From: Priapulus caudatus
Taxonomy: Eukaryota; Priapulida; Priapulimorpha; Priapulimorphida; Priapulidae
Direction: 5' to 3'
Assembly: GCF_000485595.1 (NCBI RefSeq)
Contig: NW_014577308.1
Span: forward strand, 132,449-195,907
DNA length: 63,459 nt
Positions 49,401-61,400 of the stretch are shown piece by piece (the stretch's first letter is position 1; each line of letters starts with the position of its first letter). The notes beneath the pieces were generated by a model. The model saw nothing but the letters and a program-made list of their open reading frames with translations, did not search any database and was not told the DNA's origin. A program made the translations under genes and the position numbers.

Positions 49401-52400
49401 TCCTGATATATACACATTTTTTATGGTAGTAGCAAATAATTGTTTAAAGAACACATATATAGTTGCATTTGTGTATCGTTTTATCAACACGTAAGTTGTC
49501 TTGTTTAATGTATTGTTGACTCTGAAACGTAAATTCCATAATTACTAGCTCTAATGAATGTTAACAGGCTCATCAGAAGATGTGGTGTCAGATCTGGCTA
49601 TGCTACTGTCCAATTGCAAAGATGTGGTCAGTGCAGACGTTCCAGCTGCTCTCAAGAAAATTGCACTAGCTGTGATTGATTGTGGGAAGGCCGAGTTCTT
49701 CCAAGGATTGACTCCCGAAGAAGCAGTTGAATGGCTGAGATCAGATGAGAGTGGTAATCTAAAAGAGCTGTTCAATCAATTTATTGAAGCTCATGGTCAC
49801 CGAGGGATACGAGAGGTACGCATAGTTGAAACGTAATTGAGGGGTACCAGTTTATGAGTTTGTGTGTATCATTGAATTTACATATTGAGCATAAATATAC
49901 AAGTTATAGTAATAATCTATACTTTTTTAATAATATAAAATTAGATAACACAATGAAACTTTTGCATAAAGGTTGCAAAATGTTTTCTTAAATGTGCCAT
50001 TCTTTTAGAGGACTAGTACCAAGGGACAAACCCAAATTGATTGTTCTACATTCTTTCTATAGTCAGCATGTTGAGTCATATAGTAATTACTGTTTATTTA
50101 GTGTTATTTTCTGTTTAAATGGACACTGAAACATTGAGAGTTATAGACCTGAAATTAACTCTAACTCAAGACCTGAACCCCCTAACTCAATGCATTAACA
50201 AGTATTTGTTTCTAATTTGTCTATGCATCATCTTGATATAGAAGTGCATGGCATTATAAAAATTGTCATAAACAAGTATTAGGAGGAACCACTTATTAGG
50301 TACACTTAATTAAGCACATTTATTAGGTTCATGCAACGAGTGTGTATCGGATATATAATATATTCCATCTTTGATGTTATATAGCTGTAAGTGTAATTTA
50401 TAGTAATGTAAGTACATATTACGTACGGTATGGCTGTGGTTATGTGGGACAGCTGATTATATTGCTTATTACCCCGTGCTTCAACACTCCTTTTACGAAT
50501 TTTATAGATTTTTTGCATTCATTACAGAGTGAATTATCAGAGAGACCCTGGAGAATTCAACCATTGAAAGTTGTCAAAAGCTTGCAGGTGAACCTTTATT
50601 GTCATTTCCATGTACACAATCAATTATTATGAGAATCATTTTACATGTACTTGTGAATTCATCTCATCAATTCATATCGTTTATGTGACTTGGTTGGAAA
50701 TAAGATGTAAATATGTGTGTACAACAGATGAATCATTCAGATACTATATACAGAATCGTTTAAACAGTATATATTCTATATCCTCTCTAGCAGATTTAGG
50801 ATAATGTATTACTGTGTTACACTGTACACTGTGTATGGTACACTGTACCAGGGGCGTCCATCTGTTTTCAGGATTGGGGGGGGGGAATATTGAACAAAAT
50901 CTTGAGGAAACCTACGTGAGGAAGCGATGCGACAGAGGATTCGAAATTTTTTTCAGAATTGGGGGAAACTGAACAAATCCTGAGGAAACCTAGCTATGCG
51001 AGGGAGCAAAGCGACCAAGCGTTTGGGATTTTTTTTGCATTTTTACCCTTTAAAAACACGATTTCTGGTGTGTTTTGCATGCGGGTGGGGGAATAAGCCA
51101 GTTCGTAGTTAGCCAAGGGGTTGTGCGACGTCACAGGTCACCGGGTCATTTGTGACAAAAATCGATGGAATCTTGAGTGCGGCGTGCACTCTCGGTTCCA
51201 TACGTATATGTACAATTATTCTGTGTATGCACGCATGTGTACGTGCACACGCACTCCCGCACGTGTACATGCACACGCACTCACGCACTCACGCACGTGT
51301 ACATGCACACACGAAGACTGTAGCATTACGACCACACAGATGCATGCGTATGCATACTGTACGGTGGAAATACGAAATATTTTGTCACAAATGACCTGAC
51401 CCGGAAGAATTCGTGGCAAAGTTCGCGCATGCGCAGACTGTAACTACGAACTGGCTTATTGATTTAAAATTGCGTATTTGAAATTTTTGAAAATGTTTTT
51501 TGAAGGGGATGGCTTTCCATAAAATGGTGCCCATTTTCCTTTTCCCAGGTTTAATTGTGGTGCCAAGAATATCATATTTATATGTTCTACAGTAATTACG
51601 TCATTGGTGTGTATATTTATAATATATGTATATATATATATATTATAAATCTGGCACAACGTTGTTGTTTCATTCAGTTAATGACAAAATCACCAGACCA
51701 ACTTAAAGACACAAAGTCTTACATGAGTGATGATGAAATCTTCAACAAGATTAAGACCCCAATTGGTTTCATCAGAAAGTATGTGAACTTGTTGTCTGTG
51801 ATGATAAAGTTTTTCAATTATTAGCTTATACTAAAGAATAAAAGCATCTGAGATGCATATATTTACATTTTATAACGTTGCTGCATTAATAAATGTGTTA
51901 ACAGAGCTAGTATACTATGACATATTTCTTTTTCTATACAAATCATTTTAATTCAAAAACTGTTCATTATTATAATTGCAATAATACAATATGATCATGT
52001 TATTTAGTTATTGCTTTGCTATATCTAATGCTTGAAGTAATTTCTATTTAATTAGAAAGCACCTATTTCATCTCCATATCCAGTTATCAATATTATTTAA
52101 ATGCCATGACTGCATGCTGTGATGAAATAGCTAGTATACTATGTGTAAAAATATGGATGATGATAATTTATAATTCATTTTTAGAACTACATATTCTTTT
52201 CTTGACTACATGTCTAGATTTATGAGATTATTGCGTTTCACTGTAAGCATATTACGAAATATAACATTGTTGAATCTTTGCATTCTTGTTTTTGACAGAA
52301 AAATTATACGATTCTTATTACCAATAGCAAAGCGATGTGTAGGGATGAGAGAAATGACTAAAAGCTATGCCATTAAATCCAGTGACTACGTGCGCCAAGT

Positions 52401-55400
52401 GTTGGATAGACTGGCTGAACTTTTAGTACAAGAGGTAACCTATATATTGTTTGTTACTGTAATATAACGAGATTGCATATATAAGCGTGAATAACGTGTT
52501 TTTAATCAATAAAAGGCTTCTGTGATTACATAAATATCACTATTTAAATTCCAGGGCTACCTTCCTGACAAAGAACTGATTTACTACTTTACCTATGGCG
52601 AGATTGAAAGGTTGATCGTCTCTCGTTCAGCCAAACTGATCATCAAGTTAGTGACAATTGTTACTATTGTAATTAATTACAAGTATACCACACATATGAG
52701 CATTGGTGTAATCTGAATTTCACTTGCATAGCTATAGGCTACCACAGTGATCTGTTTTTTAGTGTCGTAAGAGAATAAGTAAGAAACTAAAGCAGATTTT
52801 GTCATGGAGATGACAGATGCCTGGGGGCACTTGTGTATAAGGATATACGGGATGTGCTTCTGGGATGGGTGACCTTTTCAAGAAAGATCCTTAGACATGG
52901 GTCCTATTTTCATGGAAAAAATTCTTAGACATGGGTCCTTATTTTCCTTTCATTTTTTTTGCTTTTATGTAGGGATTTTTTTTCCTGAAAAAATCAAAAA
53001 AATCCACGGTCCACCCCCAAACTTAAAAATTTTTGTATTATATATTTTGTACCATAGTAAAATGTGATGTAACTGTTATATATCTCATGTTCTTGAGACA
53101 TTAGGAATACAGATACCAACGACTGTCTTGCTTGTTACATAATATATTGTTCATATAAACTTGAATCACACAGATGCAGTTACAACAGCATGTATAGTCT
53201 AGAGTCCCGCCATATAATTAAGTCTCTTCCTCGACTAGTGGCGCAACCTCTTGGGCGTACAAAGAATAAACATTACTTTAACGTTTTGCAGTTATCTTAC
53301 ATCTCCCTCCCTTACAAGATCGTACTAGAATGCATAACTATAAACGAGCAACATTGAACAGTATGTTACTAAACGAACATCAGTATACTCTACTGAATTA
53401 CGACCGTTATGGGAGGTCTTACACATAGTCACTAAATCGTACAGGTGGTTTCCTGTTACGTCCAGACCTTCGAACTGGTTCAGGACAGTCTTCAGACGTG
53501 ACATTCATTATATTGTCACTGTTGTCATTCATTATATTGTCACTGTTGTCATTCATGACAATAGGATCGTCATCTGCACAGTCAGTCAGGGTTTCAAGTG
53601 TTGATGGTACTTCAATGGGCGACTGGATAGGTGGCAGTGCAGTTATTGCCTTCTCGTAGATCTCCGGCTCTGTAGCTTCATGAGTATTCGTCTCTGGAGT
53701 GATTGGTGACCATTTCGACGTTCCTGCAGTTGGTACCGTGGTTGGAGGGAATCTACGTCTCAGCATAATTCGATTTCTCACAGTCAGTAGGCCTGATGGA
53801 AGACGGATAACATACTTTCGATTCTTGAGGTTACGCTCTTGCACCACACCGTATTTATCCCATCTTCTGTTGCACCTGTTCTGCACTAAGACAGGATCAC
53901 CTACACTGAGGACAGGTAGGGGTTTACCAGGGCGGTATTTCTCAGCTTTCTGGCGTTCACTGGATATCAACTTATCATAGTCGGCTAGTTGTTTATGCCA
54001 GTCTTTGCTCAGGGCACTCTTGTGTGCTGGAATTACTTCATTCACCAGGTGTCCATATAGGTGGACCGCAGGGGCTATCCCTGTACCCTTGTGGTGTGTA
54101 TTCCTGATGGATAGCAGACCACGAGTCCACTTTTCAAAATCCACCTTACCATTCGTCACACAACTGCGTAGCAGGTGCTTTGCCTGTTTTACCGCATTTT
54201 CTGCGAACGCATTACTCTGCGGGTAATACGGTGATGAGGATATTCATCTCACTCCCCACCTCATTCAGAAGTCCTGGAACACACTTGAGGGGAATGGTGG
54301 TGCATTATCAGTGTATAGCACTTCAGGCACTGCTGTGTCAGCGAATATCAGTCTTAGCTCGTGGATCGTGGAATTAGCATCTGTTGAGTGCATCTCACGA
54401 ACGATAAACCAGACAGATAGCCAGTCGGTGACTATTAGAAATGTGCGACCATCACAATCAGCAAAGTCAGCGCTTATGAATTGGAACGCTCGCTTTGGGA
54501 TTGGTAGGTGCATCATTGGCTCTTTTGGCTGGCTAGGTAGGTCCTTCTCACACTGGTTACAAGACTGACAGAACTGTTCTATCATTGCATCAATGTGGGG
54601 CCAATATACTATGATCCTTGCTCTAGCCTTTGTAGCTTCTATACCTCTATGACCAGCATGAAGGTCCACCAGTGTTTGTTTTCTAAGACTGGTAGGGATC
54701 AACAGTCTTACGTCATGCAGTATAAAACCATCATCTGACATCGACAGGTGTTCACGCACGTTCCAGTACTCACTGATCGAGGCATCCAAGTCTTGCTTCT
54801 GGTCAGGAAATTCATTAAGTATTGTTTCCTTCAGTGTTTGGTACTCATTATCACGATCAGAGGCTTCTCTGATCGACTGGAGGTGAATAGGAACATCTGC
54901 TTTCTCCATGCAGGCTGTGCGGATTGCTCGTACAGTACGGAGTGTCTCTCGCTTCTCCTCCAGGTCTGTTTCGTCTGGCTCTTTTGTCGGGTACCGAGAA
55001 AATGCATCAGCCATCAAGTTGGTTTTACCTTTGATGTATTCGACTTCCATGTCAAATTCATGTGCTTGCATTAGGCAACATCGAAGCCTCAGGTTGGTGA
55101 CTTCGTCGATTCGTCGATTATTCGTCATTGATACAAGGGGTTGGTGATCCGTGTACACTTTGAACCTAGGTAATCCAACAAGGAACTTAGACGCCTTTCG
55201 TAATGCCCACGAGAGTGCTTTTATCTCGGATTCGATTGGCATGTACGTCTTCTCGAGTTCAGTTAGTGTACGGCTGCCCACCATGATTGGTTTCCATTCC
55301 TGGTTTCGTTGCTTCTGTTTCAGGACAAACTCAAAACCAGACTTGCACGCTGCATCGGTGTATAACTCGACGGGCTGACCAGACAAGTAGTATGCGAGCC

Positions 55401-58400
55401 TACCAGGTTGTACTAGCATTTCTTTGACTTCGCGGAATGCCTGTTTTTCATCCTCTGACATCTCAAACTTTTTGTCAAATTAGATTTTTTGAGTAGGTGT
55501 TGCAGTACAACTGCCAGCCAGTTTGCTTGCCAATTCTGGACGATCTGCAGCCCGGATATACGCGCGAAGCGCGAACAGCGCCACCTCGTGGCGCCATTTT
55601 ATCCAACTCGCTGCCCTCTATGTAGAACTAACTACTCGAATCCCTCTGGGTACTAGAGAAAGCCCGAGAATCGGTCAATTGAGCAGTTCTGGCCATTGCA
55701 GAAGCCTTTCGACTCTGCACGTAGGGCGAGAATAAATCCAATGGTCGTAATTGCTAATTTTTTTGGTTCGCGAGTTACGTTTTTGTCTATAAAAGCGATT
55801 TCTAATTTATTTAATTTAACGCCCTGAAGTTATTCTCGTACATATCGCGTCCCATAGATGGCGCGACGAGGCTCTCTTCGAGGGATTTCCCAGAGAATTT
55901 CTTAGACTGCCCCGCGGTGGAGAGTTTTGACACGCTCCACTAACTATAACTTTAGTGGTAGCGAAAGAGCTTGGCCCGACATTAACGTCCGTACCAGTCT
56001 AACTGGAATCGTGACGTTGCGTTTTCATTATCGTAGCCATGTTGCTTCTCCTGACGTACGTGCGAGGTTTTTATGAACCTCTTGACCCCGCGCTGCATCT
56101 CCTCTCTAGCCCGTTTTGCCGTTTTTGCATATATTACATCGTACCAGCCACTGGCAGCAAGATCAAGCCCGCACGTACAGCACACACTCATGACTCATTG
56201 ATGGATGTTTACACTGAGAATTCCTTCGAGTTGGGATAGTAAGATCGCAAGCGATATGCAAATCAATTGTATATGTCCTCTTGACCCGCGCTGGCCGTGG
56301 CGACGGCACGGTCGTGCGACACGGGGGCTGGCGTGGCGTGGGAGTTTACACTAGCTACATCGTACACAAGCCGCACTGACAACAAATATATATATGCACA
56401 TACCGATGGCAGGCAGAGCGAGCGAGAGCCCGTAGAGAGAGGGAGAGAGACAGGACTGCGCGAGTTGCGAGAAAGATGAAAGATAGTGGAGAACGCCAGA
56501 TATAGGTAGGAAAATACGGCAGGTGACGGTACGACGGCAGGATTACAAACGCGTGTCAATCCATAATCGGAAAACCCCCCCCTCGAAACCGATGTACGTG
56601 TCCCGAAAACATCCGCGATTGTTAGGCTGCGCGCTATTACGCAGTCGCGCCGCCGCGCTTCCTCGGCGCGCGAATGCGTACAGCGGGGAGCTTACGCATA
56701 GCCAGCATCCCGCGGCCGCGTGCGCCCAGTCCCGCGGAAGTGCGCGGCTTAACCGCTTTCGGCGGTCGGGGAACAACGCATCTTTTGCGCAAGGCCAATT
56801 AGGCCATCTTGTATCCGGTCTCTCTGGATCGTATGGCAACATTTGGTTGGCTAAACCATGAAAGGATCACATGTCTGTTATGCTTCTAGGCTCAGGAAAT
56901 TCTCTGAGTGACTCTATCAGCGAAGGGCTGATGGTAAATCCATCTTTACTCACGATCACACCCACAAACTATCTCTTGCTTCCTGAATACAAATTTCTTT
57001 TCGTTCAGGCTAATGTTCCTCTCACGACATCACTCCAGGAACGCTCGGACTTGTATCAGGTGGTCTTCATCATTCTTCCCATACACGAGGGAATCATCTA
57101 CCACTCTTACGATGTTGTCTAGACCATGAAGGGATTCTGACATGCGGCGGTTGTAGTGCTCTGAAATACTGTTTATTCCGAACGGCGCCCTCTCATACCT
57201 AAAACGTCCAAAGGGCGTTATGAACGTAGTCAAGTCCTTCGATTCCTCTGCTATTTTGAGTTGGTGGTACCCTTTCTGGGCATCAAATTTCGTGAAAAGA
57301 GATGCTTCATTGGCTTGAATGTTCTGAACTGTCTCCAGGACAGATGGTGACTCGTAGACTTTGCGCTTTGAGAACTTATTTAGTGGCTTGAAGTTTACAC
57401 ATAGGCGGATGTCGTCCGAGTTCTTCTTTTGCTCCACCACTATAGGAAGCACGCAGTCTGTTGCTTTAGTCTGAGGTGTTATGATCCTAGCCTTCTGGAG
57501 GCGTTCTAGTTCTTTCTCTAATTTAGGCATCAGTGGGTATGACACACCATAGGATCTGGTGGCTTTGAACGGCACCGCTTTTTCTTCCAGAACAATCTTG
57601 AATTTTTCCCCTTTCACAGGGTTTTCTAAGGGACCAAAGACATCAGCAAACTCATCTATCAAGTCCTGTCGAGTTACCTGGCTTGCTGGTTTCTGGACCT
57701 GGCATGTGTCTGACCTAGCCTTCAGGAGATGCTTCGGCTTTACCGGTATCGGTGGTTTGTTAGACTTACTGACTGTGGATATCATAGCCTGTTCATGCAC
57801 CTGGACATTGTCAGGTTTCCGAGTTGTTTCAGTAGGTGGGTCTAGATTGAGCCTGACTATGTTTAGCTCGATTAGGACATCCTTAGATGGGATTGTGCCA
57901 CTAAGTCCCGGGAAGACAACAATACGTCGGGTGATAACGTTGCACCCAAAGGCATGCAATGTCGGCTTGGAAATATCCACTTGGTTTCATTCGTACTCGA
58001 TCCACTAGCATTTACCGTAGCTTGCATGTCTGCAGTTGGTGGACATAGGTTGTGAGGGTCTTCTTTCACCGACACAAGTTCGCTTTCTGCAATGCAACAC
58101 CAATCCGATCCAGTGTCAATGAGAGCCTTCACTTGGCTGTGGCCATTTTGTCCATGAATGGTGACTTTAACTAAGTCAACATTAGTGCTAATGGAGCAAA
58201 TGATGCTTCCCATTAACGTCTTCTTTGGCTTTTCATGGTATGATGCTGGCTTCTTGCCAGAGTTTCTGCACACTTTTGCAAAATGGTTTGATTTACCACA
58301 TGATTTGCATTTCTCCCCTTTTGCTGGGCAAGTGGCTCTGTCTCGGTGTTTCGGGTAACCACACTGGTTACACATCTCAGTTTCATTCTCTCTATCATTC

Positions 58401-61400
58401 CGAGAGTAGTCTCTGGACTGTGCAGCTCTTCTGCTTCTGAACCGCCTCGGTTTATTTGGGTTCCTTTCCATTTCTCTGTGGATTCGGTTCACCCCAGAAC
58501 TAGCAGAATATGTGAGCTGGGCCTCTGTCTCTGTGACATTTTCGTCTGCTTCCAGAATCTTTCGGGCCTTTTCTACAGAAAGGTCAGGATCTCTCAGCAT
58601 CTCTCGTCTTGCAGCTTCCTTTTCGGTGCAGAACACAAGTTTAGACAGAGTGTGGTCGTCAATGGCTGCTTGTGCACATTGATTACAGAAGCCTTTATCA
58701 AAGTTGCATTCTTTTACCTTTTCCACCACTTCACTATGGAATTTCGCAATCGACTGGTGAGGCTTTTGATGCAAGTGATGAAATTGGTGTCGAGATGTCC
58801 ACACAGATTTTGTTGTCTCGATTAGGCTTGAAGTAATAGCCACAACTTCTTTAATGTCTTGTCGCTTGGCTGCAGGGAGCTGTAGTCGAAGAGCATCTAC
58901 ACGGTTCAATGTAGATGGTTTCATGGCGAACTCGATGGCGATTTGCTGAGTTTCCCAATCAAACTCTGTGAGTTCGGCTTCCTTGGCGAAAGCAAGAAAG
59001 GCTCGTTGCCAGCTCCTAAGGTCAATGCTAGAGAAGCAGTCCATATCTAGCTTTTCTGGACATATTGTTTTCAGTAATGCCCAGTTTATCTTCTTAGCAC
59101 GAGCATCTGGTAGGTTGCTCTGCTGCTGGACTGTCGCCTGCGTTTGCTGTGCCTGTTGGGTGATAATTGCAGCTAGCATCTGCAGTAGGTCGTTCTGCTG
59201 TGGCACTGAATGTGGCTGTTCGCCAGTAGCACTATCAGCACTCATGTCCATCTGCATTCTCTCTTGAGCGTCTTCTCGAGCTGCCATCGTGTGAACTATA
59301 GCAATGCACGTACAGTACGTTTTGCCGCCTTTATTCCACGTGGTACGGGTAACACAGTTCCATCACCCGGTCTTCGTTCACTCAAGCTTGCTGGTTCGAA
59401 CATTATATCAAATCTCCTCTGCTTTGCAGCGCCATGTTATATATCTCGTGTTCTTGAGACATTAGGAATACAGATACCAATGACTGTCTTGCTTGTTACA
59501 TAATATATTGTTCATATAAACTTGAATCACACAGACGTAGTTACAACAGCGTGTATAGTCTAGACTCCCGCCATATAAGTCTTTTCCTCGACTAGTGGCG
59601 CCACCTTTTGGGCGTACAAAGAATAAACATTACTTTAACGTTTTGCAGTTATCTTACAGTAACGTTCTAAATCTTTAGACATGGGTCCCATTTTCACACA
59701 CAAAATCCTTAGACATAGGTACTACCTATTCACAGCACAAGGATCCTTACATATGGGCAAGGGTCTCAAGGCTTCAGCCTCACCCCAGTCTAAATATAAT
59801 CCAAGTACCCCCCCCCCACCAGGGACAGATGCAGTTCTGTAATAAACAAACTTGCATATTTGAGTTCCTTTTTTGCACTTTTTAGACTGGGTTATTATTA
59901 AAAATTCATGCTTAATCGAACTGAAATATGAAGTGATATTGAAAATTTTAGAAATAAGTAAAGAAGCAATTCTCATATTTCAGAGCAACAAGAAGAAGAA
60001 AGATGTCACCGGGTATGGCAGAATTCAAGTTCCCTGAGATCGTATATGGCTATCCATCACCGGTAATTTTTTAACTTGTTGAAATACGTGACATGCAATT
60101 ATTATATATGCACAACTCTATAAAAAGATGGTTGTATTTTGTAAAATATTGATATCTTAAATTTGTAATCCCACTTCACCACTTATTGATTGAACCACAA
60201 TTACATCAGGAGTCTATCAATATTGATAGACTCCTGATTACATAGCATGATGCTAGTTTTATACATTAAATTAATGCTGGTATAAAAAAAATCATGTTAC
60301 AGATTAAAGAGTACTGCTCTATAGATGTTTCCACTACACAGCAAGTAACAGGTAAGTCGATCAGTTAATGCTGACAGTAATCAACTGCTGGTTACAAATA
60401 TCAGTCATGTTATATATAATTTTGTCATAGCTAGAGTAGCACCACTATATAAACTGCTAGGCCTACCAACCTTTAACCTTATTCAGTTCAACCTCACCCA
60501 ATCGGAGCGTGTCCTCCAGGTGTTCTATATGCTTCTCATTTTCTGGCGAAAGACAACCATGATTGTCGCATCGGTGTGCAACTTGGCAGGTTGTATGTGA
60601 CATAAGGAAGGAACCATGCACCTCATCTAAAATGACCATATAACATTTTTCTGAAAAGTATTTTTATAAAAGAACAATTTAAGTTTTTCTATAGGGGAAA
60701 AATGATTACTAATAGCTTTAATTTTACTAGTAAATAAATTTCTTTTTAAACTAGCTAAAAATACGAAACTTCTGAGAAATTTTAACTTATTGTATTCAGC
60801 CAAGCTTTTGATTAAAATGCTTGCTGTATGGTGCAATCATGTTTTTCTAGTGAACAAAATGGCACAATGGGGTGTATCATGAAGAAATATAATAATAAAA
60901 CTGTAGCATTAACTCATAAAACTAGTTATTGTATAATTAAACCATATCTTATTTTGTCAAAAAAAATCGCATTGCACACTATTTACAGTTACATATAGCT
61001 GTAAACAAATGAAAATGTAATGAAGTTGGCAAATCATGAATGAAGACCAGTTGAAATAACCCATCACTATTGCTAGAAATATTTCATGCCGTGTTTGTGT
61101 GTAGTATTCCATATTGCCTAGCATTATTTAACTTTACTCTATATTATATTATTATATTCATTATATTGTTATTTCTACTATCTCTTCTAGGCATGCCTGT
61201 AAGTCATGGCATTGTAAGAGCAAAGTGTAGGGTTGCACATACCTTAGAGGATGCTGATGGGATTCAGGTATGAAATATAACAAATATCAAGGGTACATTT
61301 ATTTACCCATCATATATATATATAGATATATATAGTTCTAATTAACCCTGTTGTTGCTGTGGTAGAATAATGGTAGCCAATGTTGAGTAGTAATGTAGAT

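Larger units (their letters stand above)
39035..49567. other. Intron 25 of gene 2, with probable misassembly
   Basis: At 10.5 kb this is the longest intron, holding family A, a hAT-like element, an N gap, an inverted copy of the downstream DNA and a LINE fragment. The copied part (39821 to about 46050) is probably not in its true orientation, and the true intron may be about 6 kb shorter. Exon phases across it (25 to 26) agree. Confidence 0.65.
46590..51110 (+). repeat. Right arm of the large inverted repeat (clean copy)
   Basis: This is the plus-strand partner of 39830-44830. It contains gene 2 exons 26 and 27 with intact frames and canonical splice sites, so it is the trustworthy copy. Confidence 0.85.
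53074..59658 (-). mobile_element. Defective Ty3/gypsy-type LTR retrotransposon (minus strand)
   Basis: 6.6 kb, bounded by direct LTRs of about 225 bp (TG...CA) and a 5-bp duplication GTAAC. Order on the minus strand is LTR, primer-binding site, gag with two zinc knuckles and protease, reverse transcriptase, RNase H, integrase, polypurine tract, LTR. RNase H before integrase fits Ty3/gypsy order. The coding region is broken by a nonsense codon after RT, frameshifts, and a GC-rich insertion of about 1.3 kb between RT and RNase H. It lies in the intron between gene 2 exons 30 and 31 in antisense orientation. There is no envelope gene. Confidence 0.93.

Noticed and set aside
39830-51110. A genuine segmental inverted duplication creating extra exon copies of gene 2
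   Set aside because: The insertion-only difference pattern, the adjacent N gap and the 53-base inverted match make an assembly error the simpler explanation; not excluded.
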